Both the position numbers and the translations under genes were made by a program. Under the pieces are notes generated by a model. That model searched no databases. It saw only the letters and a program-made list of their open reading frames with translations, and was not told the DNA's origin. Shown in pieces: positions 26,792-34,511 of a DNA stretch of 64,000 bases; the first letter of the stretch is position 1; the number at the start of each line of letters is the position of its first letter. The stretch covers positions 717,001-781,000 of the forward strand of contig NZ_JAFCKS010000001.1 of the NCBI RefSeq assembly GCF_018129995.1, read 5' to 3'. Source of the DNA: Bradyrhizobium sp. SZCCT0153 (GTDB lineage: Bacteria; Pseudomonadota; Alphaproteobacteria; Rhizobiales; Xanthobacteraceae).

Positions 26792-27583
26792 CTAAAAGCG
26801 CCGCCGTGCGCGTTGTCTCCGCATCAGCTGCCAATCAAACGCGCTCGGCATTCGGTGCCGGAACTCCTGACGTTTGCGCAAAAGGTCTGCGACGAGCTGA
26901 AGAGTTTCAGTGAACGGCTCGTCGAATGCGACACCGGTTCGATAAACCTCGATCAGATAGGATTTCGCGACAGGGGAAAGAAAGACCGCCCCACTCTGGC
27001 TATTCGGGTTCAGCCGCCAAAGCGTGGGCTCGGAAAATCGGCAAAGATCGGAGGGTTCGCTGTCGCCAAAGTCGAAATAGACCGGGACACGGCTCGCTTT
27101 CCAGTCTCGCAGTAGCGCACTGTCATGCAACCGCGCAGGAATAACCAGCGGTTGCTGGTGGATGGCATTATCGAAGGAGGCGAAGAATTGCGCCCGGTCC
27201 CGCTTGCGTCGTTGCCCATCTACGATCCAGATCATCTTCGAATAAAACTGCTCACGCCCCTGCCGTTCCGCTTCCGGAAGGAAGGAGTGCTGGAATTCAA
27301 GGGCAACGCCGCTTTCCGTTTTGACATCGGCGATGTGTTTTTCGCCGTTCGGCGCCGCGTGGATCGTTTCCTGCCAACCTTTTGGAAAGTGATCCTTCCA
27401 GCCGCGGTGCCATTGCGTCTCCGGCTCCCACCATGTGTCGCAGGTGCGCGTGCCTTTGTGCGCCCAATGCCAAATCCGGTGCTGACCACATTTTGCAATC
27501 GCCGCACCGCCGCAAACGCGACATGTGCCCGCGAGACCTGGCGCCGCTTCATGGCAATCATCTTCAACGAAAGCATATCTCAT
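26792..27583 (-). CDS. CoiA-like PD-(D/E)xK nuclease family protein
   Basis: A 263-residue protein resembling the competence protein CoiA family. N-terminal zinc-finger-like part CRVCGGAAIAKCGQHRIWHWAH (C21, C24, H39, H42), then a nuclease core: HIADVKTESGVALEFQHS with D86 and E96-x-Q98 in place of the usual E-x-K. CoiA-like proteins are required for transformation in Gram-positives, but homologues on defence islands are probably nucleases of unknown use. It is the last gene of a minus-strand series and lies 66 bases after the PD-(D/E)xK gene. Confidence 0.75.
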   Translation of the reverse strand: MRYAFVEDDCHEAAPGLAGTCRVCGGAAIAKCGQHRIWHWAHKGTRTCDTWWEPETQWHRGWKDHFPKGWQETIHAAPNGEKHIADVKTESGVALEFQHSFLPEAERQGREQFYSKMIWIVDGQRRKRDRAQFFASFDNAIHQQPLVIPARLHDSALLRDWKASRVPVYFDFGDSEPSDLCRFSEPTLWRLNPNSQSGAVFLSPVAKSYLIEVYRTGVAFDEPFTETLQLVADLLRKRQEFRHRMPSAFDWQLMRRQRARRRF

Positions 27584-27649
27584 AAGCCGTCATTCCCCCG
27601 CCACGGTTGCCCATTGCCGTTGCATGGATGTTCGGGCCCGTGGAGCATA

Positions 27650-28294
27650 TCAGGCCTCCGCTCCCTCGCTGAGGGTGATGCTGAGACCATGCTTCAGCGC
27701 CAGTTTTTCCATCATCGCGGTAAGCGATTGCGGAACCGGCATACTCAAATCACGTCCTAGCTTTGGGTCACCCTCATGGCAGCGGAGGCCATCGGAGATA
27801 AGCTGACCTACCGTCTTAGCGCTAGAAAAGTCCAACTTGCCTTCCGCGACATCGTCCGCGGGAACGACCGAGATGCTGGAGGGACCGTAAGCCCAAACGT
27901 AGGAGGAAGTTGTGCGGTCCTTCATGTCGCGCACTTGGGCAGCCAGACCTTTCCGATCTTTTGAGTCATTCCACTTGGACTGAACAATCATTCCCTTGTT
28001 GACTTGATAGTCCGGGGTATCCACGACGAGAGAAATATAGACATCCGCGCCCGACTTTTTCTCCCAACTTCCGCGACCCTTGTCCGGGAAATCTTGCGCG
28101 TGAACTTTGACGTGCATGCCGTGAACGTCCATGTTGTGGAGTTCGCGTTCGATGAGAGCTGTAATCTTGCTCGTAAACTGGTGCTCTTGCGTTGGCGCCA
28201 GGTAGTGCCTCGCACAGGTCTGGGCGACGATTTCGCCGATGAGGCGATAGGCTCGCTCTTGCCGCTCCTCGTCGTCTTCCTTTGTGCCCACCAC
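27650..28294 (-). CDS. Predicted PD-(D/E)xK restriction-type nuclease
   Basis: A 214-residue protein with a nuclease-like core: GADVYISLVVDTPDYQVNKG followed by MIVQSKWND, giving D84 and Q105-x-K107, the pattern seen in several PD-(D/E)xK restriction enzymes. The N-terminal 60 residues are helical; the C-terminus (LISDGLRCHEGDPKLGRDL, LTAMMEKLALKHGLSITL) may be a binding region. GTG start follows AAGGGGG. Its place between a GmrSD-like gene and a CoiA-like gene suggests a common nuclease module, but no such trio is known to me. Confidence 0.65.
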   Translation of the reverse strand: MVGTKEDDEERQERAYRLIGEIVAQTCARHYLAPTQEHQFTSKITALIERELHNMDVHGMHVKVHAQDFPDKGRGSWEKKSGADVYISLVVDTPDYQVNKGMIVQSKWNDSKDRKGLAAQVRDMKDRTTSSYVWAYGPSSISVVPADDVAEGKLDFSSAKTVGQLISDGLRCHEGDPKLGRDLSMPVPQSLTAMMEKLALKHGLSITLSEGAEA

Positions 28295-28407
28295 TTCCCC
28301 CTTGAGGCCGGCTCGTCTGCTTCCGAGCGTCCGGTTTTTTCTAAAACTGCGAATAGAGGCCCTTCAGCAGGCGCGGCCATACCCTGGAAGCAAGTAGGCA
28401 ATAGGCC

Positions 28408-30162
28408 TCAATAGGAGGCACCACCGGCTTTCTTAGCAATAAAGTCATTCATGCATTTCGCAAGGGCTGTACGGCGCGCCTTCAAGAATGCTTTGTAACT
28501 CTCAAGCTTGAGAAGCTCCGGATCGTTAGGCACAAGCTGCGCATCGAGCGACTCCTGCCCTTGCTTGGCAACGATTCCGGGGAGATACGCGGTTGGCTCT
28601 TTATTGCTTAAGCGGCGATTGGTCTGCCCCGTGATAAAGGCCATGTTGGCAATCTCATTGATCTCGCCGGTCTCGTATTGACGATCCTTAAGCAGAGATT
28701 TTGGGAAAATGTGATGCCACTGAATGAAATGCAACTTGCCTTGATGCGTCAGCGAAAGGCCGAGGCCGCTGAACCAATCCTTCGCGCCAGCATCCTTGAG
28801 GGCGAGATAGGCTAGCGAGAAGAGCGGGCTGTTCACGCCGCGCCCAGCGAGATCGTCTGGCTCTATATGCAGCCTTCCGAATTGCCGCTTCACGGGGTCA
28901 ATCAGGGCCGCGACGTCGCCGCTGCGGAAGATGATCGCGAGATCCTCGTTCAGGAGCGTTTCGGTCGACCCGCGGGAATACCGGCCACGCGCATTTGCCG
29001 TAAGTAGCCAGTAGAGCAGCGCACGGCTTTCTTCCTTGGTCAGCTTGTTGTCCTTGACGCGGCTTACCGCGGCAAGAGCAATCACGAACATGGGAGAAGA
29101 AAGCAGGCTTTCGTCTTCGATGCCGGCGTTTGTCCGCAAAAAGTTAATGGCGAAACGTAACCCCTCTTTCGCTTCCTTCCATCCCTCTTGGAGGCGCACA
29201 ATGGATGTTGCGCCAACCACACGGAAGAGGCCCTGCTTGGTTGCGAACACCACGATAGCGCGCACGAGAAGGCCGAGATCGAGCGTAAACCCATTATCCT
29301 CACACTCGTCCTGAAACTCCTCCAGCTCTTGCAGAAGATTTTGCCACCGCGACGTCATCTGCGCCAAGGCGAGGTCCGAGGATCGCAGCTTCGCCCCGAG
29401 CGAATTCACGCGAACGAATATCTCGGTGACTTCCTCGTAACTCATTCCCCGTTCGAGGACGTGGACCACATAGGAGTAGTTTTTGACCTGCCTTAGGCGC
29501 GTCAACCGATCGAGGTACTTCTGATAGCGCGGGTCGTCGAACCCCGTGATGCCAGCTTTTTGAAGAATGGCTGTGTCGCTCGACTTGAATATCTCGCTGA
29601 CCGGTACCCAATTGGGCATCGCCAGGAGCGCGCGGCTAGCGACCACGAAGGTGCGGCGACTTAATCGCTCCGGCAAACCTCTATCGGCTCCGCCGCCGTC
29701 CTCGTCTGCGTTGTCCTCCCCGTTCCCGTCATCGGCCAACTCGTCCTCAGCCGAAAGGAGCGACTCCTGGTCGCTGTCGACCTCCAATGCTTCACTAGGC
29801 GGGCCTTCCGGATGGTCGAGATTAAATAGTATGTCGATGGGTCTCTTGCGGTGACGGACGGTGACCGGCTCGCCGTTGATGACGGCTGTGAGGGAGGTGA
29901 GCCGTTGCTGCCCATCAAGGAGGAGCTTCCGTCCCGCGAAGGCCGTTGTTTCCTGCGCAATCGCGAAGTCGCGCGTCGGTATGGGCTCATCCGTTTCCCA
30001 CACCAGAATGGAGCCGCTCGGATAGCCACGGTATAGCGAGTCCAGAAGGTCGCGAACGCGCGTTCCCTTCCAGACATAGTGGCGTTGAATCTCAGGAAGC
30101 CTGAGCTCGCCCCGCTTGTACATGTCGACGAGCGCGCTGATCGGAACGTTCTGTTGCTGCAT
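28408..30162 (-). CDS. GmrSD-like DUF262/DUF1524 (HNH) protein
   Basis: A 584-residue protein joining two domains. The N-terminal DUF262 (ParB/sulfiredoxin-like fold) shows ELRLPEIQRHYVW and the hallmark DGQQRLTSL (83-91), the NTP-binding/hydrolysing part. The C-terminal DUF1524 HNH nuclease shows QWHHIFPKSLL (about residue 483) and NRRLSNKEP. This order is that of GmrSD-type IV enzymes, which cut phage DNA carrying modified cytosines, and of BrxU. An acidic linker (about 115-150) separates the parts. It follows the short Argonaute gene by 95 bases on the same strand. Confidence 0.85.
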   Translation of the reverse strand: MQQQNVPISALVDMYKRGELRLPEIQRHYVWKGTRVRDLLDSLYRGYPSGSILVWETDEPIPTRDFAIAQETTAFAGRKLLLDGQQRLTSLTAVINGEPVTVRHRKRPIDILFNLDHPEGPPSEALEVDSDQESLLSAEDELADDGNGEDNADEDGGGADRGLPERLSRRTFVVASRALLAMPNWVPVSEIFKSSDTAILQKAGITGFDDPRYQKYLDRLTRLRQVKNYSYVVHVLERGMSYEEVTEIFVRVNSLGAKLRSSDLALAQMTSRWQNLLQELEEFQDECEDNGFTLDLGLLVRAIVVFATKQGLFRVVGATSIVRLQEGWKEAKEGLRFAINFLRTNAGIEDESLLSSPMFVIALAAVSRVKDNKLTKEESRALLYWLLTANARGRYSRGSTETLLNEDLAIIFRSGDVAALIDPVKRQFGRLHIEPDDLAGRGVNSPLFSLAYLALKDAGAKDWFSGLGLSLTHQGKLHFIQWHHIFPKSLLKDRQYETGEINEIANMAFITGQTNRRLSNKEPTAYLPGIVAKQGQESLDAQLVPNDPELLKLESYKAFLKARRTALAKCMNDFIAKKAGGASY

Positions 30163-30257
30163 GGAGCCCCCGCAGTTGAATGCCGAAATCTACCGAAGGT
30201 TGACGGGGCAAGCTAGATGTCCCCAGCAACAGCGGTTAGCCTGAGAACGCTCGCCAC

Positions 30258-31790
30258 CTAAAGGTAATGCCTAAACGGAAGCGGTTTCGAGGTCACATCC
30301 GGAATGGCTGTGAGGATTTCGCCGATGTCGTCTGCGAAGCGCAGCGTCACGGGCAGCCCGTCGTTGAATATGCACGTGTTGAAGTTGACCTTGGTAAGGG
30401 CCAGGATGTCGGCGATCACTTGCTCCAGCTTGGTGTCACCGAACACGATTTTGACCTTGAGAGGCGTCGGCACTTCGCGTCCTGGATAGGTCAGGAGGTG
30501 CGGTACGTAACCCGCGGACCAGACGAAGGCGTTGCGCTGGTCGACTTTCAAGGCGAGGCCGCGCATCACGGCCTTGCGGCCCTCGCGGAAAAGCTTGAGG
30601 TCGTTCGGCCGGAGGATCTGGATGCCAGTGACAGAGGTGCCGTCCGGCGCTCCCTTGCGGAAGCCCTTGATCTCGTCCCAGTTAAAGCGGGTCCGGCCGT
30701 GGATAAAAACCTCGCGCGGCGGCTGCTTGTTGTGAAGGTTCTTGTAAGCTTCGACGCAACGGCGAACAATGTCCTCAGCCTTCTCTTCCGATAGGTGATA
30801 TTCGCCGTACTTGTCCGAAGCCCATTGGCCGACGGCGCCCTTGAATACGATGCCTTCGCCGGTATGAAGGAACATCTGCGCGCCGCAGCACGCTTCCTTG
30901 GCTTCGAGCGGGTTGTTGGTGCGCTTGAAGACGAGGCCGATGTAGCACACACCATCGCGAATGTCGGCGAGGGTCCACGGCTTCTCGCCGGCCTTGTAAT
31001 AGATGCCAGTCGTAAGATTCCACGCAACGGTCGCATCATCCTGCATCTTGCGAGAGCGCTCGCCCTTGCTGTTGAGGTATTCGTGGGGAGCAATTGTGGT
31101 CTGGCGCACGAGCTGCGTGATCGCCTCGCAGCCAAGCAGCTTGGCCTTGAGCTGGTTGTGGAAATGGTTCTCGAACAGGTGCTTCTCGGCGGCAACATTC
31201 GCATCGTCGAAGAAGTCGGGTTCTTCCCAGAGTTCGATGGCCTTGGAATGCGAGAGCGAGACCTTAGGCACAATGCCTTCCGCTTTGCTTATGGTCGAGC
31301 GTGGCCGACACAGCTTCCACACCTCCTCGGGCACGACCACGAACCAGAGCGCGACCTTGGGGTCTTCCTCTTCGACCCAGCGAATGAGCGGTTTGGAGAA
31401 CAATTCCACGGTGTCATAAACGCGCTGGTGCGGATCGGTCAGCTTGACCTTCGAATTCAGCTCGTCAGGATCAACCTCGATCTTGACGCGGGGAACGTCG
31501 TCCCATGCAGTGCGGAACACCGCTTCGAAGCCGGGATACGTGACCGAGCTACCGACCTTGGGATCGGCAGGCACGGCCTGCTTGATTTTCGCGGCCCATG
31601 CCTCGAACTGGCGGATGCAGTCCCGCGTGCCGATGACGCCGTAATGGATGCCGTGAAGCTTTTTGGGCGGCCCGAACATCATCAGGCCGTCCTTGGGGTC
31701 TTCAAGCAACTGCTCGAAGCCGAAGCGAAGTCGCGGTTCGGCGAATGTAAGGAGGCGCCGCGCGGGCTGGGACTTACGGGGTTTCGTCAT
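30258..31790 (-). CDS. Short prokaryotic Argonaute (MID-PIWI), SPARTA subunit
   Basis: A 510-residue short pAgo lacking N and PAZ domains. Family landmarks: EPRLRFGFEQLLEDPKDGLMMFGP at the N-terminus, YGVIGTRDCIRQFEAWAAKI in the MID region, AWNLTTGIYYKAGEKPW and VCYIGLVFKR opening the PIWI domain, FIHGRTRFNWDEIKGF, and a hydrophobic C-terminus ...PFRHYL. Short pAgos are catalytically inactive; guide-RNA-directed target recognition activates a partner effector. The partner here is the TIR-APAZ gene just upstream, whose 3' end it overlaps by 17 bases with a GGAGG ribosome site. Together they match the SPARTA type: NAD(P)+ breakdown upon detecting invader DNA. Confidence 0.92.
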   Translation of the reverse strand: MTKPRKSQPARRLLTFAEPRLRFGFEQLLEDPKDGLMMFGPPKKLHGIHYGVIGTRDCIRQFEAWAAKIKQAVPADPKVGSSVTYPGFEAVFRTAWDDVPRVKIEVDPDELNSKVKLTDPHQRVYDTVELFSKPLIRWVEEEDPKVALWFVVVPEEVWKLCRPRSTISKAEGIVPKVSLSHSKAIELWEEPDFFDDANVAAEKHLFENHFHNQLKAKLLGCEAITQLVRQTTIAPHEYLNSKGERSRKMQDDATVAWNLTTGIYYKAGEKPWTLADIRDGVCYIGLVFKRTNNPLEAKEACCGAQMFLHTGEGIVFKGAVGQWASDKYGEYHLSEEKAEDIVRRCVEAYKNLHNKQPPREVFIHGRTRFNWDEIKGFRKGAPDGTSVTGIQILRPNDLKLFREGRKAVMRGLALKVDQRNAFVWSAGYVPHLLTYPGREVPTPLKVKIVFGDTKLEQVIADILALTKVNFNTCIFNDGLPVTLRFADDIGEILTAIPDVTSKPLPFRHYL

Positions 31791-33234
31791 CGTCGTCCTC
31801 CGGCGAGGTATCCTCGATCAGTTCGATCTCCCGGGCTTCGTCGAGGCCGTCATCGGCATCTTCGAAATATGTCCATGGGCTGGTGAAATTCATCGGCGCC
31901 ATGGTGACAGCCAGTTCTTGGCCGCCGCCCACATTGATGGCCAAGGTCTTGCCGCCCTTGGCGAGCTCGGCCGTGAAAGCAAAGAGCCGGTCGCGCCATT
32001 CCTTGTTCCACCACTGCTTACAAACACTGCGCCGGGCCTTGTGCATCCGCTCAGGCTTTGACCACGGCTTGATCCCGTCGTCAGTGAAGATGACATGGTG
32101 CCGGAGCACGAGCCGCGGGAACGGCAGGATCTGAGGCGATGCCGAAAGGGCGTAGTGCCAGAAGCCGTCGGGAACCTTCTCGCCCTCCTTGGTGCGCTTG
32201 CTCTTGTTGCCCACCACCTGCCGGAAGGCACGGCGGCCGCGAAGCGCGCGGTAGTAGGCGCGGTTCTTTTCAAGCTGGGCATTCTTGAAAAACCGCGCAG
32301 CAAGGCCGCTTGCGAGCTCGAAAGTACCGAGCTCGCGTGCGGTGAGGGCGCCTTCCCATGCTTGCCGGACGAGGTCGGTGACGATGTTAGCTGCATCGAA
32401 CGGGGCAATCTCGAGTGCTTTGTCCCCGCCTTCGATGAAAGCCTCGGTTTTGGCTGATGCGGCCGGTTTGAATGGCGCGTCAGAACCAAAGTGCTCCATC
32501 ACCTCCGGCTCGGCAGCGAAGGTGATAAGATGCGTGCCGTGGAGGCGATGCGGATATGGGAAACCCGAGGCGCGCTTTTCGAGTGACTCGGCAGACCCAG
32601 CGAAGGGATGGAACTTGGCCATCTTGGGCAAGCGCAACTCGAACCAGTTGGTGTGGCAGACCTCGTCGCTGACGACCACCTGCCGCCGTCGGTCGAGTTG
32701 ACGGTCGTACCATTCCGCGACGCAGGCCGGCCCTGCCAGCGGCGACTTCGGGATGTTCTCGCGCTCGAACAGCTTCAAAAGGGTCGCAAGGCCTTTCGAC
32801 CAATTCTCGTCGAAGCGCACGATGTTGAGATCAGCGAGCGGCTTCTGCATCGCCGAGAAGGGAAAGGCGTCGATCTTCAACGGGATTACGAAATCGCGGA
32901 GCTTGTGCTTCTCTTGCGCCTCGAAGGCAAGGCGCAGTTCGCGCAAGCAGCCGGCCTTGCGGTTTGATTCGAGCTCGGAGACGAAGATGAAGCGGATCGC
33001 ATGCGCATCGATGGCTTCCTCGATGTCGGTCCAGAAACGTTCACCGCCGAGGAGCTTGGTGGTGTCGCACCACACCTCGTAGCCCGCAATGGCGAGCTGT
33101 GTAGCGAGCCAAGTGGCGAAGGTGTTTTGCTGCGGGTTTGCGTGGCTGAGAAAGATGACGCTACGCGCGGGTGAAGGCGGCGCCGAAACCGCCGGGCCGC
33201 CTTCCAACACTTGATCGTCAACATCTCCCCGCAT
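31774..33234 (-). CDS. TIR-APAZ effector of short-Argonaute (SPARTA) system
   Basis: A 486-residue protein. Residues about 24-150 are a TIR NADase domain: SVIFLSHANPQQNTFATWLA, LAIAGYEVWCDTTKLLGGER and AGCLRELRLAFEA, in which E99 matches the catalytic Glu reported for SPARTA TIR domains (E77 of MapSPARTA, from memory). The C-terminal half is the APAZ domain that stands in for the N/PAZ lobe of Argonaute: DGFWHYALSASPQILPFPRL, LRHHVIFTDDGIKPW, TLAINVGGGQELAVTMAPMNF. The ATG at 33234 is chosen because AGGAG lies 7 bases upstream, overlapping the stop codon of the DUF2188 gene; the longer frame would overlap that gene. Confidence 0.92.
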   Translation of the reverse strand: MRGDVDDQVLEGGPAVSAPPSPARSVIFLSHANPQQNTFATWLATQLAIAGYEVWCDTTKLLGGERFWTDIEEAIDAHAIRFIFVSELESNRKAGCLRELRLAFEAQEKHKLRDFVIPLKIDAFPFSAMQKPLADLNIVRFDENWSKGLATLLKLFERENIPKSPLAGPACVAEWYDRQLDRRRQVVVSDEVCHTNWFELRLPKMAKFHPFAGSAESLEKRASGFPYPHRLHGTHLITFAAEPEVMEHFGSDAPFKPAASAKTEAFIEGGDKALEIAPFDAANIVTDLVRQAWEGALTARELGTFELASGLAARFFKNAQLEKNRAYYRALRGRRAFRQVVGNKSKRTKEGEKVPDGFWHYALSASPQILPFPRLVLRHHVIFTDDGIKPWSKPERMHKARRSVCKQWWNKEWRDRLFAFTAELAKGGKTLAINVGGGQELAVTMAPMNFTSPWTYFEDADDGLDEAREIELIEDTSPEDDDDETP

Positions 33235-33244
33235 GGACTGGCTC

Positions 33245-33487
33245 CTAGTGCTTGCGGTCGCGGGGCGGGAACGGGTCATGGCCAGGTGCCACGGTGTCCG
33301 AGTCCCGCCAGCGGCCATCGCGGCCCTGAATGCGGACCTCGCCCCCGCCCAGGTTGTGGACGGTGCGCTTGGCTGAGCGTTCGGCTTCGCTTTGCTTGTG
33401 ATGAACGCTCTCGGGCGTCACCACGCCGCCTTTCTTCACGGCCCAATCAGAGCCATGCTTCACGACGAATCGGTCGTTCTTTGACAT
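33245..33487 (-). CDS. DUF2188 small protein leading the SPARTA operon
   Basis: An 80-residue basic protein: DRFVVKHGSDWAVKKGG, SEAERSAKRTVHNLGGGEV, RIQGRDGRWRDSDTVAPGHD and a closing PPRD. This is the DUF2188 pattern (small proteins, common on plasmids, with no known function). The ATG at 33487 has a strong AAGGAG site. The stop codon overlaps the ribosome site of the TIR-APAZ gene (10-base gap), so the three genes are a coupled operon. A role as antitoxin, chaperone or guide-related factor for SPARTA is only a guess. Confidence 0.82.
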   Translation of the reverse strand: MSKNDRFVVKHGSDWAVKKGGVVTPESVHHKQSEAERSAKRTVHNLGGGEVRIQGRDGRWRDSDTVAPGHDPFPPRDRKH

Positions 33488-33532
33488 TGTAATCTCCTTA
33501 AATGTGTTGAATCCAAACTGCCGATGGGTTAA

Positions 33533-33571
33533 GAAACTATACGCACCCAAAGCGGGTGTCAATATAGTTTC
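33533..33571. promoter_or_regulatory. Inverted-repeat operator between SPARTA and BrxR-RM operons
   Basis: Exact 9-bp inverted repeat GAAACTATA (33533-33541) / TATAGTTTC (33563-33571), and inside it CACCC / GGGTG around the same centre. It is the most symmetric feature of the 107-bp region between two divergent operons, one of which begins with a BrxR/CapW-like repressor. Binding by that repressor is inferred. Confidence 0.72.
33536..33562 (-). promoter_or_regulatory. Promoter of DUF2188-TIR-APAZ-pAgo operon
   Basis: Minus strand: a consensus -35 TTGACA (33562-33557) and, 15 bases on, TATAGT (33541-33536) as -10; TAGTTT at 17-base spacing is the alternative. Both boxes fall inside the inverted repeat, so an occupied operator would block transcription. 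Confidence 0.62.
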
Positions 33572-33594
33572 TATACGTACTTTCGGGAGTGGAT

Positions 33595-34485
33595 ATGAAG
33601 GCGGACGACAGCGGTATCCGATGGGGTGTCGAGCAAAGGCTCGAATTCATCGAGTTCCGTCTTTTCTGGGAGGGGGCGCTTAACCGGGCCGACATCACCC
33701 GTTATTTTGGGGTGTCGGTGCCGCAGGCCTCTAATGACCTATCGCGCTATCAGGAGCTTGCGCCGAATAACATCGAGTATGACCGCAGCGACAAGCGCTA
33801 TCTGGCCAGCAAGCGCTTCAAGCCGATATTCCTGAAGCCTGACGCCGATCGCTACCTCAATCAACTTCGATCGATCAGCGACGGCGTCCTGCCCGCCCAG
33901 CAAACGTGGCTCAGCAACACGCCGGAATTTGAGTCGATGCCGCTTCCACGGCGACGCGTCGATCCCGCGATCCTTCGAGCGCTGCTCGCCACGATACGCG
34001 AGAAGCGCTCGATTCAAATTCACTACCAATCCCTGACCCGTGCTGACGCGATGTGGCGATGGATCACGCCGCACGCTTTGGGCTCCGATGGATTTCGCTG
34101 GCATGTTCGCGCCTTTTGTCACGAGGAGCGCATTTTCAAGGATTTCCTGCTTCCTCGCTTCCTCGACCTAAAGGGAGACGCTGAGCCAGGTGCTCCCGCC
34201 GAAGCCGATCACATTTGGGCCGAGCATATTGATGTGGTCCTTATCCCCCACCCCGATCTCACCAAGGGCCAGCGCCGAGTCGTTGCCCTCGACTTCGGCA
34301 TGACCGGTGAGTCCATCAAGGTGCCTGTGCGGCTCGCGCTTCTTTATTACTTTCTAAAACGCTTAAATCTGGACGGAGATGCCGAGCGTCGCCCGTCGAA
34401 GGAACAACACATCGTGCTTGGTAACAAGGCCGATGTGCGTGCTGCCATGAAGCGCTCCCAAGAACAGACGCCGCTTGCGGCATAA
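33595..34485 (+). CDS. BrxR/CapW-like WYL-domain transcriptional regulator
   Basis: A 296-residue regulator in the wHTH-WYL-WCX layout. The N-terminal wHTH reads RLEFIEFRLFWEGALNRADI and FGVSVPQASNDLSRYQELAP, closely resembling BrxR and CapW, autorepressors of BREX and CBASS defence operons. A WYL domain follows (residues about 125-200; IQIHYQSLTR, MWRWITPHALGSDGFRWHVRAF) and then a C-terminal WCX-like part. WYL pockets sense a ligand, probably nucleic acid. I prefer the ATG at 33595 (GGGAG five bases upstream) to the GTG two codons earlier. It heads the plus-strand type III restriction operon. Confidence 0.88.
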   Translation: MKADDSGIRWGVEQRLEFIEFRLFWEGALNRADITRYFGVSVPQASNDLSRYQELAPNNIEYDRSDKRYLASKRFKPIFLKPDADRYLNQLRSISDGVLPAQQTWLSNTPEFESMPLPRRRVDPAILRALLATIREKRSIQIHYQSLTRADAMWRWITPHALGSDGFRWHVRAFCHEERIFKDFLLPRFLDLKGDAEPGAPAEADHIWAEHIDVVLIPHPDLTKGQRRVVALDFGMTGESIKVPVRLALLYYFLKRLNLDGDAERRPSKEQHIVLGNKADVRAAMKRSQEQTPLAA

Positions 34486-34511
34486 CAAGTAAGTACGAAC
34501 GGCATCACAAA

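Noticed and set aside
30795..31886. 363-codon plus-strand frame over the Argonaute gene
   Set aside because: Antisense to a clear short pAgo; no ribosome site or known motif.
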